NCBI RefSeq assembly: GCF_965219595.1
Contig: NZ_OZ244781.1
Span: 2,976,001 to 3,040,000 of the forward strand
DNA from: Poriferisodalis sp022821985
GTDB lineage: Bacteria > Actinomycetota > Acidimicrobiia > Acidimicrobiales > Poriferisodalaceae
Length of the DNA: 64,000 bases
Reading direction: 5' to 3'
The notes below the pieces were generated by a model. It did no database searches. It was not told where the DNA came from and was given only the letters and a program-made list of their open reading frames with translations. This document shows, piece by piece, positions 8,522 to 16,721 of this stretch. The translations under genes and the position numbers were made by a program. Numbering within the stretch: position 1 is the first letter of the stretch; every line of letters begins with the position of its first letter.

Positions 8522-10234
8522 ATGCGATGGTCTGATTCGTTCATCCCGACGCTGCGCGATGCGCCCGGCGACGCCACCGCCGCGAGTCATCAGCTGCTCG
8601 TGCGGGCTGGCTTCATCCGCCAGCTGCACTCGGGGCACTACAGCTTGCTGCCGCTCGGACTGCGCGTGCACAACAAGGTCGCCGATGTCGTCAGAGCGGA
8701 AATGGATGCCATCGGCGCGCAGGAGTTCCTGCTGCCAGCGATGCACCCCGGCGATCTGTGGCGACGCAGCGGCCGATGGAGCGTGATGGGCTCGGAGATG
8801 TTCCGCCTGCGCGACCGCCACGATGCAGACGTCGTGCTGGGCATGACGCACGAAGAGGTCTTCGCAGTGCTGGCTTCTGAGATGAGCTCGTACCGGGAAC
8901 TGCCCCAGACCTGGTACCAGATCCAGACCAAGTTCCGTGACGAGCCCCGCCCGCGCAGCGGCCTGCTGCGTGTGCGCGAGTTCATGATGAAAGACTCATA
9001 CAGCTTCGACATGGACGAAGAAGGTCTTGACAGGTCATTCGAGGCGCACCGCAAGGCCTACGAGACGATCTTCAAGCGGCTCGATCTCGAGGCCATGGCC
9101 GTACAGGCGTCCTCGGGCGCCATGGGCGGCGACGCCAGCGTCGAGTTCATGGTGGCGTCGCCTGCAGGCGAGGACGACGTGGCCCGGTGCACGGGCTGCG
9201 GGTATCAGGCGAACATCGAGCGGGCCCGCGCGGCAGTGCCGCCCATCGCTGATCCGCCTTGCGGCGACGCACCTGAGCGATTCGCGACACCGGGCGTCCG
9301 CACCATCGACGCGCTCGCGTCGTTCGAGGGCGGCGCGCCCGCCGATCGGCAGCTCAAGACCATGGTCATGGTTCTCGACGATCAGCTCACGCTGGTGGTC
9401 TTGCGAGGCGACCACCAGCTCAACCTGCAGAAGCTGGCCGACTGCAGCGGCGTGACCGATGTGCGTCCTGCCACCGAATCCGAGACGGTGGCGCAGCTCG
9501 GCGCCAGTCCCGGAAGCCTGGGAGCGGTCGGTGTCGAAGATCTGCCGATCTATGTCGATGAGGCGCTGCGGGGCCGAACCTCGATGACCACCGGGGCCAA
9601 TGAAGACGACTGGCACCTGCGTGAAGTGGATGTAGCGCGTGACATCATCGATCCTCGCTGGGCTGATCTACGCGAAGTCGCAGCGGGCGAGGCGTGCATC
9701 GTGTGCGGCAAGCCGCTGGAGATCGTGCGCTGCATCGAAGCGGGCCACATCTTCAAGCTGGGCCGCAAGTACTGCGAGGCGATGGGCGTGTCGGTGCTCG
9801 ATACGAACGGCGAGGCCCGCACCCCGATTATGGGCAGCTACGGCATCGGCATCGGGCGGGCGATGGCCGCGGTGGCCGAGACTCATCACGACGAGCGCGG
9901 CCTGATCTGGCCTGTCGCTGTAGCGCCGTTCGAGGCAGTCATCACCGTGCTGGATCCTGCCGATGAAGCCCAGTCGGCAGCCGGCGAGGGGCTCCAACGC
10001 GAACTGGCGGCGCTCGGGATCGACTGCCTGTATGACGACCGACCGCTGCGGCCGGGTGTGAAGCTGGCCGACGCGGAGCTCGTCGGCGTGCCCTACCGGC
10101 TCACGGTCGGCGCGCGCAGCCTGGCGGAGGGCAACGTGGAGCTGACCGAACGCTCAACCCGCGAGACACGCCTGCTCACAGTGGCCGAGGCGGCGGCCGT
10201 GACAGCCGGAGAGATCGACGCGCATCGCCGCTGA
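8522..10234 (+). CDS. proS: Prolyl-tRNA synthetase
   Basis: A 570-residue class II aminoacyl-tRNA synthetase that charges tRNA-Pro. The motif 2 region reads QTKFRDEPRPRSGLLRVREF near residues 135-155, followed by MMKDSYSFD. Motif 3 is GIGIGRAMAAVAE near 440. The roughly 180-residue insertion between motifs 2 and 3 (about 220-400) is the Ala-Pro editing domain that marks the bacterial (ProS1) type, and the C-terminal anticodon-binding domain is present. The ATG immediately follows the divergent promoter region shared with the SNF2 helicase. Nothing unusual was noticed. Confidence 0.95.
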   Translation: MRWSDSFIPTLRDAPGDATAASHQLLVRAGFIRQLHSGHYSLLPLGLRVHNKVADVVRAEMDAIGAQEFLLPAMHPGDLWRRSGRWSVMGSEMFRLRDRHDADVVLGMTHEEVFAVLASEMSSYRELPQTWYQIQTKFRDEPRPRSGLLRVREFMMKDSYSFDMDEEGLDRSFEAHRKAYETIFKRLDLEAMAVQASSGAMGGDASVEFMVASPAGEDDVARCTGCGYQANIERARAAVPPIADPPCGDAPERFATPGVRTIDALASFEGGAPADRQLKTMVMVLDDQLTLVVLRGDHQLNLQKLADCSGVTDVRPATESETVAQLGASPGSLGAVGVEDLPIYVDEALRGRTSMTTGANEDDWHLREVDVARDIIDPRWADLREVAAGEACIVCGKPLEIVRCIEAGHIFKLGRKYCEAMGVSVLDTNGEARTPIMGSYGIGIGRAMAAVAETHHDERGLIWPVAVAPFEAVITVLDPADEAQSAAGEGLQRELAALGIDCLYDDRPLRPGVKLADAELVGVPYRLTVGARSLAEGNVELTERSTRETRLLTVAEAAAVTAGEIDAHRR

Positions 10235-10320
10235 AATGCGCCGGCAGACGCCGGCATGTCGCCTTGAATTCACGTGCTCCCATGTCGCTGTTCCGGCGGG
10301 GTTCGTGGTACCGTACTGCT

Positions 10321-10355
10321 GTACCGTTCTGCGGCACAGTTCCACTATGCGGAAC
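10321..10355. promoter_or_regulatory. Tandem IclR-type operator before corrinoid operon
   Basis: Two 17-bp imperfect palindromes separated by one A: GTACCGTTCTGCGGCAC (10321-10337) and GTTCCACTATGCGGAAC (10339-10355). Both fit half-sites of the GTTCCRC-N3-GYGGAAC type. The same paired arrangement with the same 18-bp period occurs at 27084-27118 and 32373-32407. It sits about 120 bp before the corrinoid protein start. Assignment to the IclR regulator encoded at 27163 is inferred from the palindrome type and from one copy lying beside that gene. Confidence 0.72.
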
Positions 10356-10474
10356 AGCAATCTGCTGGACAGCACATCGGGACGACTTGGCCGCAGGACC
10401 CATGCTGAATCTTGGACAGTTGACCGGGACGGGGGTGCCCGGCACACGTCATGACCATGGCGAGGGGGCAAGGC

Positions 10475-11197
10475 ATGGCCGATGCGGCAACCGTCGACAG
10501 CGCCGATGCTGATGAGGAGATCGACCTCTCAGCCCTCGACGACGACGATCTCATCGCACAGATGCATGACGATCTCTATGACGGGCTCGGCCCCGAGATC
10601 GTCGAAGGCACCGAGCTGTTGCTCGGGCGCGGCTGGGGGGCCGACAAGGTCCTCAATGAAGCGCTGGTCGAGGCCATGCGCATCGTCGGCATCGACTTTC
10701 GCGACGGGATCCTGTTCGTTCCCGAAGTACTGCTCGCGGCCAACGCCATGAAGGCCGGCATGGAGGTACTCCGGCCACTGCTGGCAGAGACCGGCGCAGA
10801 ACCGATCGGCAAGATCGTCATCGGCACCGTCAAGGGCGACATCCATGACATCGGCAAGAACCTGGTGGGGATGATGCTCGAGGGTGCGGGTTTCGAGGTG
10901 GTGGACCTGGGGATCAACACCGACGTCGACGAGTTCCTCGGCGCCCTCGCTGAGCATCGGCCCGACATCTTGGGCATGTCAGCGCTGCTGACCACCACCA
11001 TGCCGTACATGAAGGTGGTGGTCGACACGCTGATCGAGCAAGGCCTGCGCGACGACTACCTCGTCATCGTCGGCGGCGCCCCGCTGAATCAGGAATTCGG
11101 CGAAGCGGTCGGGGCAGATGCCTACTGCCGCGATGCTGCCGTCGCGGCGGAGACCGCCACAGACCTCATCAGGGCCCGGCGCGCTGCCGCTGCGTGA
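10475..11197 (+). CDS. Corrinoid (B12-binding) methyl carrier protein
   Basis: A 240-residue cognate corrinoid protein of the MtbC/MtgC type that shuttles a methyl group on cobalt between a substrate methyltransferase and a methyl-THF methyltransferase. The N-terminal helical cap (about 20-105) precedes a Rossmann B12 domain. The base-off/His-on signature is complete: GDIHDIGKN near residue 121 (DxHxxG), MSALLTTTM near 170, and VGGAP near 197. I chose ATG 10475 because GAGGGGG lies six bases before it; an upstream ATG at 10451 is in frame but lacks such a site. The first 20 residues are strongly acidic. It is first gene of the methyltransferase operon, about 120 bp after a tandem operator. 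Confidence 0.9.
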   Translation: MADAATVDSADADEEIDLSALDDDDLIAQMHDDLYDGLGPEIVEGTELLLGRGWGADKVLNEALVEAMRIVGIDFRDGILFVPEVLLAANAMKAGMEVLRPLLAETGAEPIGKIVIGTVKGDIHDIGKNLVGMMLEGAGFEVVDLGINTDVDEFLGALAEHRPDILGMSALLTTTMPYMKVVVDTLIEQGLRDDYLVIVGGAPLNQEFGEAVGADAYCRDAAVAAETATDLIRARRAAAA

Positions 11198-11198
11198 G

Positions 11199-12080
11199 AT
11201 GACAGCCACCTCGTCTCGGGAATCGACCGCTCGCCGGCGACGGCGCTCGCGTGCGCGCCGGGTAGCCGAGGCTGCAGCAAAACCTGCGGCAGCGCGGCGC
11301 GCACCGCGGCCGGCTGCCGCTTCAGCAGAGAGCCGATCACGCCGCGTGCTGGTACTCGGCTGCGGTGCACTCGCCAACGAGCTGCAGGCGATTGTCGGCA
11401 GCGGAGGCCTCGAACACATCGATGTGGAGTGCCTGCCGGCGAAGCTGCATAACCGTCCTGCGCTCATTGCGCCGGAAGTGCGCGCACGGCTGGACCGGCT
11501 CGCACAGCAGGGTCGAACCTACGAACAGATACTCCTCGGCTATGGCGATTGCGGCAGCGCTGGAGCCATCGACGACCTGTGCGCCGAGTTCGAGCGAGCT
11601 CATGCGGCAGGCGACGGGCCCTCGATGACCCGAGTGCCCGGCGCGCATTGTTACGAGTTCTTCGCCACGGCCCCGCGATTCGACGAGATGTCCGAAGCCG
11701 AACCGGCGACCTTCTACCTGACCGACTATCTGGCCCGTCACTTCGACCTCCTGGTCTGGCAGGGCCTCGGCATTGCCGACCATCCTGAGCTGGCAGAGCT
11801 CTACTTCGGCAACTACCGCCGCGTGGTGCTGCTGACCCAGACGCCCGATGGCGCTCAGCGCGCTCGCATCGAGGCCTGCGCTCGTGCCGGAGCTGACCGC
11901 CTCGGCCTCCCGCTCGAAATCGTCGAGACCGGCTATGGAGAACTCGAGACCACACTGACCAGCGTCGCTGCGCCAAAGCGCAGCACTGTGCCTTCCGAGC
12001 TCACTGCGCCAAAGCGCAGTACTGCAACTTCCGAGGTCGCTGCGCCAAAGCGCAGCGAACGGCCCCAGGCAGCGGTGTGA
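11199..12080 (+). CDS. DUF1638 family protein
   Basis: A 293-residue protein. Residues 1-48 are an Arg/Ala-rich tail. The folded part (about 49-265) matches DUF1638, beginning VLVLGCGAL and containing LLGYGDCGSAG, PGAHCYEFF and LTDYLARHFDLL. Its conserved cysteines and recurrent placement beside MttB and corrinoid genes suggest an accessory role in methyltransfer or cofactor handling; the biochemical activity is unknown to me. The C-terminal tail holds three 12-residue repeats starting APKRS. It starts two bases after the corrinoid protein stop and overlaps the next gene by four bases (GTGA), so it is translationally embedded in the operon. Confidence 0.82.
   Translation: MTATSSRESTARRRRRSRARRVAEAAAKPAAARRAPRPAAASAESRSRRVLVLGCGALANELQAIVGSGGLEHIDVECLPAKLHNRPALIAPEVRARLDRLAQQGRTYEQILLGYGDCGSAGAIDDLCAEFERAHAAGDGPSMTRVPGAHCYEFFATAPRFDEMSEAEPATFYLTDYLARHFDLLVWQGLGIADHPELAELYFGNYRRVVLLTQTPDGAQRARIEACARAGADRLGLPLEIVETGYGELETTLTSVAAPKRSTVPSELTAPKRSTATSEVAAPKRSERPQAAV
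11968..12055 (+). repeat. Three 36-bp tandem repeats with palindromic core
   Basis: The 16-bp hairpin-forming sequence CTGCGCCAAAGCGCAG (6-bp stem, CAAA loop) occurs three times, at 11968, 12004 and 12040, exactly 36 bp apart. The spacers vary more than the core. It is read in frame at the end of the DUF1638 gene, encoding AAPKRST-like repeats. The repeat could fold in mRNA just before the GTG start of the next gene. Confidence 0.85.
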
Positions 12081-13006
12081 CCGACACCGTCATCAGCTCC
12101 GCCACGCGTGAGGTGGTAATCGGCTTCGGCCGGCCGTTCGTGATGATCGGCGAGCGCATCAATCCCACCGGTCGCAAGCTGCTCGCTGAGGAGATGAAGG
12201 AGGGTGACTTCAGCCGGGTCGAAGCTGACGCACTGGCACAAGTGACGGCCGGCGCCCACATGCTCGATGTCAATGCCGGCGTGCCGCTCGCCGACGAGCC
12301 TGCACTGCTCGCAGCGGCGGTGAAGCTGGTGCAGTCGGTCACCGATGTTCCGCTCAGCATCGACTCGTCGATCATCGAGGCGCTCGAAGCTGGCGTAGAC
12401 GCCTACGTGGGCAAGCCCCTCATCAACTCCGTGACCGGAGAGCCGGAGGTGATGGAGCGGGTGCTCCCGCTGGTGGCGCGGGCCGGGGCGGCAGTGGTCG
12501 CCATCTCCAACGACGAGACCGGCATCAGCGAGGACCCCGACGTCCGCTTCGACGTAGCGAAGCGGATTGTGAGCGCCGCAGCCGACTACGGCATTCCCAC
12601 GGCAGACGTGGTGGTGGACCCGCTCGTGATGCCGATAGGCGCCATGGCCACGGCAGGACGGCAGGTATTCCACCTCGTGCGCCGGCTGCGTGACGAACTG
12701 GGCGTCAACACCACTTGCGGGGCCTCCAATGTGAGCTTCGGGCTGCCCAACCGGCACATCATCACCGGCACCTTCCTGGCTATGGCGATCGGTGCCGGGA
12801 TGACATCGGCCATCATGAACCCGCTCCACGCCGATGTGAAGGCAGCAGTCATGGCTGGCGATGTCCTCGCTGGCAACGACGAGAACTGTGCGGCGTGGAT
12901 CTCCGAGCACCGCGACCGCAGCGCAATGGGGGCCGACAGTGCTGCCAGCGCAGGGTCCGGCGAACGTCCCCGTCGACGGGGCGGACGTCGCGCGCGCACT
13001 GGTTAG
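12077..13006 (+). CDS. Methyl-THF:corrinoid methyltransferase (MtgA-like)
   Basis: A 309-residue pterin-binding TIM-barrel protein of the dihydropteroate synthase/AcsE/MtgA family, moving methyl groups between the corrinoid protein and tetrahydrofolate. Family segments include MIGERINPTGRK near residue 21, AHMLDVNAGVP near 57, PLSIDSS near 90, INSVTGE near 117 and the pterin-site region NTTCGASNVSFGLPNRH near 212. The length is usual for the single-domain enzyme. GTG start; its first four bases are shared with the end of the DUF1638 gene. In the betaine systems of Desulfitobacterium and acetogens, the equivalent MtgA transfers the methyl group from Co to THF, which is the direction inferred here. 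Confidence 0.9.
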   Translation: MTDTVISSATREVVIGFGRPFVMIGERINPTGRKLLAEEMKEGDFSRVEADALAQVTAGAHMLDVNAGVPLADEPALLAAAVKLVQSVTDVPLSIDSSIIEALEAGVDAYVGKPLINSVTGEPEVMERVLPLVARAGAAVVAISNDETGISEDPDVRFDVAKRIVSAAADYGIPTADVVVDPLVMPIGAMATAGRQVFHLVRRLRDELGVNTTCGASNVSFGLPNRHIITGTFLAMAIGAGMTSAIMNPLHADVKAAVMAGDVLAGNDENCAAWISEHRDRSAMGADSAASAGSGERPRRRGGRRARTG

Positions 13007-13016
13007 GGGAGCCCCG

Positions 13017-15158
13017 ATGCCGACGGGCTCGCTCACGTCCGCCGATGACCCGGAGCCGGTCAGGGTGGTGTTCACCCCCAGCGGGCGGGCGGGCGCAGTG
13101 AAGGCCGGTACCACTGTGCTGGATGCCGCTCGGGAGTTCGGCGTCGATCTCGACAGCGTGTGCGGCGGGCGTGGCATCTGCGGCCGGTGCCAGATCGTGC
13201 CCTCGGTGGGTTCGTTTCCCAAGTGGGCCATCACCGCTGGCCCCGAAGCGCTCAGCTCGCCAGGCGGCACCGAAGCCGCATACGAAGGCCGACGCCCGCT
13301 GGGTCCTTCCGCACGACTGGGCTGCCAAGCGCGTGTGCAGGCCGACGTCGTACTGGATGTGCCGCCGGAGAGCCAGCTGCACGGCCCCGTTGTGCGCAAG
13401 ACAGTCGACGTGGGCGACATCGCGCTCGACCCGCTGGCGACGCTGCATGCCGTCACCGTGCCGCCGCCGACGCTCGACGAGCGTCGCGGGCTCGCCCAGG
13501 TCGTGATCGACTGCGTGGCCGACGAATGGGGCGTTCACCTGGCCGGCATCCTGCCGGGCGCACTCGCGGGGCTCCACGCATCGGTCGCTGCCGGCTCCCC
13601 CGACGACGCCGGCGGCCGGCTGGTGACGGTTGCCGTTCGCTGGAGCGGGCCAGAGCGGAGCGAGCGCACCGGCATGGTGGCAGCGGTCTGGCCGGGTGTC
13701 GCGACAGCGGCACTCGGCGTTGCGGTCGACATCGGCTCGACGACCATTGCTGGCCACCTGGTCGACCTGCACAGCGGTGACGTACTGGCTTCCGCTGGAC
13801 GTATGAACTCGCAGATCCGACTGGGCGAGGACCTGATGAGCCGGGTGTCGTACGTGATGATGAACCCCGGCGGCGCCCAGGAACTCACTGCGCTCGTCCG
13901 AGACTCGCTCGCAGCGCTGATCACCGAGCTGTGCGCTGATGCCGGTGCTGAGCCAGACGCTGTGCTGGAGGTGGTGCTGGTCGGCAACCCGATCATGATC
14001 CACATCGCCCTCGGCATCGACCCGACCCCGCTCGGGCAGGCACCGTTCACCTTGGCGACCGACGCGGCCGTCGAGGTTGACGGGCCGGAGATGGACCTGC
14101 CGTGCCCATCGGCTCGCGTCTACGTTGCGCCAGCGATCGCCGGTCATGTGGGCGCGGACACTGCGGCGGCAGTGCTCGCTGGAGGGCCGTATCGCGACCA
14201 AGCCATCACCCTCCTGGTGGACGTGGGCACCAATGCCGAGATCGTGCTGGGCAACTCGGATGGCCTGTGGGCAGCGTCCAGCCCGACCGGGCCCGCATTC
14301 GAGGGCGCGCAGATCAGCTGCGGTCAGCGCGCAACGCCGGGAGCGATCGAGCGCGTGCGCATCGATCCGGCAACCTGGGCTCCCCGGGTGCGCGTCATCG
14401 GCTGCGACCTGTGGTCCGATGAGCCCGGCTTCGCGGAAGCAGTCGAACGGCGAGTCGCCGTAGGCGCTCGCAGTGCTGCCGCAGGTGTCACGGGGATCTG
14501 CGGCTCTGGGATCATCGAGGTCGTCGCCGAGATGTACCTCGCCGGGGTGCTGTCGTCCGATGGGGTCATCGCAGCGCCGCCGGGCGAGGGCGAGCGGGCG
14601 TCCCGTGTGACCTCCGATGGCAGGACGTCGTCGTTCGTGCTGTACGAGCCCCCCGAAGGTGCCGACGGACCCACCATCACCATCTCCCAGAACGATGTGC
14701 GGGCCATCCAGCTGGCAAAGGCGGCGCTGCGCGCCGGCATCGACCTGCTGTGCGAGCACGCTGCCATCGAGGCCCCCGACCGTGTGCTGCTCGCTGGAGC
14801 CTTCGGGGCGCACATCGATCCGGTACGGGCGATGGTGCTCGGGCTCATCGGCGACTGCGACCCGGATGAGGTGCGGTCGGTCGGCAACGCAGCAGGCACC
14901 GGCGCTGTACGTGCACTGCTGTCAGGGAGCCAGCGGGCCGAGATGGAGCGAGTGGTCCGCAGCATCCGCAAGATCGAGACTGCCACCGAGCCGAGGTTTC
15001 AGGAGCTCTTCGTGGCAGCCATGGCACTCCCCCATGCCACCGCACCCAGCCCGCTGCTCGCGACGGTGGTGGACCTGCCCCGCCCATCCCGTAGAACTTC
15101 GAGTCCCCACCACCGCAGCAGACGACGGCGAGCGGTCCCGATGAGCGAGGAAGCATGA
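13017..15158 (+). CDS. RamA-like corrinoid reactivating ferredoxin
   Basis: A 713-residue ASKHA/DUF4445-type reductive activator that restores Co(I) in oxidised corrinoid proteins using ATP. The N-terminal [2Fe-2S] domain shows CGGRGICGRCQI at about residues 49-60, with a fourth Cys in RLGCQARV near 102. After a linker domain comes the large actin-like ATPase region: VAVDIGSTTIAGHL near 238, VDVGTNAEIVLG near 401, and GICGSGIIEV near 492. I chose ATG 13017, with AGGGGA just upstream, over a more distal in-frame ATG inside the preceding gene. The last four bases overlap the MttB gene. The C-terminal 40 residues are basic and low complexity. Confidence 0.9.
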   Translation: MPTGSLTSADDPEPVRVVFTPSGRAGAVKAGTTVLDAAREFGVDLDSVCGGRGICGRCQIVPSVGSFPKWAITAGPEALSSPGGTEAAYEGRRPLGPSARLGCQARVQADVVLDVPPESQLHGPVVRKTVDVGDIALDPLATLHAVTVPPPTLDERRGLAQVVIDCVADEWGVHLAGILPGALAGLHASVAAGSPDDAGGRLVTVAVRWSGPERSERTGMVAAVWPGVATAALGVAVDIGSTTIAGHLVDLHSGDVLASAGRMNSQIRLGEDLMSRVSYVMMNPGGAQELTALVRDSLAALITELCADAGAEPDAVLEVVLVGNPIMIHIALGIDPTPLGQAPFTLATDAAVEVDGPEMDLPCPSARVYVAPAIAGHVGADTAAAVLAGGPYRDQAITLLVDVGTNAEIVLGNSDGLWAASSPTGPAFEGAQISCGQRATPGAIERVRIDPATWAPRVRVIGCDLWSDEPGFAEAVERRVAVGARSAAAGVTGICGSGIIEVVAEMYLAGVLSSDGVIAAPPGEGERASRVTSDGRTSSFVLYEPPEGADGPTITISQNDVRAIQLAKAALRAGIDLLCEHAAIEAPDRVLLAGAFGAHIDPVRAMVLGLIGDCDPDEVRSVGNAAGTGAVRALLSGSQRAEMERVVRSIRKIETATEPRFQELFVAAMALPHATAPSPLLATVVDLPRPSRRTSSPHHRSRRRRAVPMSEEA

Positions 15159-16687
15159 GCGAGCGACGACGGCGAGGAGGCGGTCGAGCTGCCCGCCAGG
15201 CCCAACGAACGGCAGCCGACGTGGCTTTCAACACCCACGTGCAGCGGAGGCTGCCGCCGGTCAACGTGCTCGACGCCGAGGGCCTGGCCCAGATCGAGGA
15301 GAACGCCGAGACGATCCTGTCCGAGGTGGGGGTTGCCTTCCAGGGCTTCCCCCGGGCGCTCGAGCTCTGGCGTGACGCCGGCGCCGATGTTGATGGCGAG
15401 CTGGTTCGGTTCCCGCGCGGCATGTGCCGCGAGATCGTCCAGGCCACCGCGCCGGCCACCTATGTCCAGCACGCCCGTAACCCGGCTCGGTCGGTTCCGA
15501 TCGGCGGTGACGCCACCGTGTTCGCCCCCAACTACGGCTCGCCGTTCGTCACTGACCTCGATGCCGGACGCCGGTATGCCACCCTCGGCGACTTCGAGCA
15601 GGTGGTGAAGCTGACCTGGATGCTCCCCCACCTTCACCACAGCGGCGGCACGGTCTGCGAGCCGGTGGACGTCCCGGTCAACAAGCGCCACCTCGACATG
15701 GTGTACGCGCACCTGCGCTACAGCGACAAGCCGCTGATGGGCTCGGTGACGGCAGCCCAGCGCGCAGCCGATTCGGTGGAACTCTGCCGCATCGCCTTCG
15801 GCGGCGATCTGAGCGATCGCACCGTGCTGACGAGCCTCATCAACGCCTCGTCACCGCTGCGCTGGGACGCCACCATGCTCGGCGCAGCCGAGGTGTACGC
15901 GCAGCACAACCAGGCGTGCGTGATCTCACCGTTCATCCTGGCCGGCGCCATGTCGCCGGTCACGGTGGCGGCGTTGGCCGCCCAGGCGCTGGCAGAGGCG
16001 CTGTCGGGCATGGCGTTCTGCCAGCTCGTGCGGCCAGGGGCCCCGGTGATCTTCGGCACGTTCGCATCCTCGATGTCGATGGCCACCGGTGCGCCTACGT
16101 TCGGCACGCCCGAGGCAGGTCTGGCGATCTACGTCATGGCCGAGCTGGCACGGCGTGTTGGGGTGCCGTTCCGCTCGGGCGGGCAGTTCACGTCGTCCAA
16201 GGCACCCGATGCACAAGCGGCCTACGAATCGGCATCCACGCTGCTGCCGACGATCGCTGCGGGGGTGAACTTTGTGCTCCACGCAGCGGGCTGGCTCGAA
16301 GGCGGCTTGACGTTGAGTTACGAGAAGCTGCTGATGGACGCCGACCAACTCGGGATGATGGAGGTGTACGCCCGGGGCGTGGACATGTCCGACAACGGCC
16401 AGGCTGTCGAGGCATTCACGACGAACCCCCACGGCGACCACTTCCTGGGCCACCCGCACACCCTGGCCAATTTCGAGACCGCCTTCTACCAATCATCCAT
16501 CGCCGACAACAACAGCTTCGAGCAGTGGTCCGATGAGGGTTCGCTCGATGCGGCCCAGCGAGCCAACCGGTTGATGAAGCAGATGCTCGCCGACTACGAG
16601 CCGCCGCCCATCGACGATGCGATCGACGCCGAGCTGCGCGACTACATCGCCCGCCGCAAAGCTGAAGAGCCAGACGCCATCGTCTGA
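15155..16687 (+). CDS. MttB-family methyltransferase, non-pyrrolysine
   Basis: A 510-residue member of the trimethylamine methyltransferase superfamily (COG5598). It would demethylate a quaternary or tertiary amine and pass the methyl group to the corrinoid protein. Recognisable parts are LDAEGLAQIEENAETILSEV near residue 40, FPRGMCREIV near 88, the barrel strand region around SPFILAGAMSPVTV near 260, and a C-terminal LLADYEPPP-like end (MLADYEPPPID). The frame is unbroken, with no internal TAG, so it is of the MtgB/MtcB class (glycine betaine, carnitine, proline betaine) and not a pyrrolysine TMA enzyme. It is last gene of the operon. Glycine betaine is favoured because a dimethylglycine/sarcosine-type dehydrogenase lies in the same proposed regulon, but this is inference. 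Confidence 0.9.
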   Translation: MSERRRRGGGRAARQAQRTAADVAFNTHVQRRLPPVNVLDAEGLAQIEENAETILSEVGVAFQGFPRALELWRDAGADVDGELVRFPRGMCREIVQATAPATYVQHARNPARSVPIGGDATVFAPNYGSPFVTDLDAGRRYATLGDFEQVVKLTWMLPHLHHSGGTVCEPVDVPVNKRHLDMVYAHLRYSDKPLMGSVTAAQRAADSVELCRIAFGGDLSDRTVLTSLINASSPLRWDATMLGAAEVYAQHNQACVISPFILAGAMSPVTVAALAAQALAEALSGMAFCQLVRPGAPVIFGTFASSMSMATGAPTFGTPEAGLAIYVMAELARRVGVPFRSGGQFTSSKAPDAQAAYESASTLLPTIAAGVNFVLHAAGWLEGGLTLSYEKLLMDADQLGMMEVYARGVDMSDNGQAVEAFTTNPHGDHFLGHPHTLANFETAFYQSSIADNNSFEQWSDEGSLDAAQRANRLMKQMLADYEPPPIDDAIDAELRDYIARRKAEEPDAIV

Positions 16688-16721
16688 GAAAACTGGCGCC
16701 TCAGCTTGGAGAAATGACTGC

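Noticed and set aside
15155..16687. Possible pyrrolysine (TAG-decoding) trimethylamine methyltransferase
   Set aside because: The frame is continuous with no in-frame TAG, and no pyl genes are visible in the window; it fits the non-pyrrolysine MttB class.
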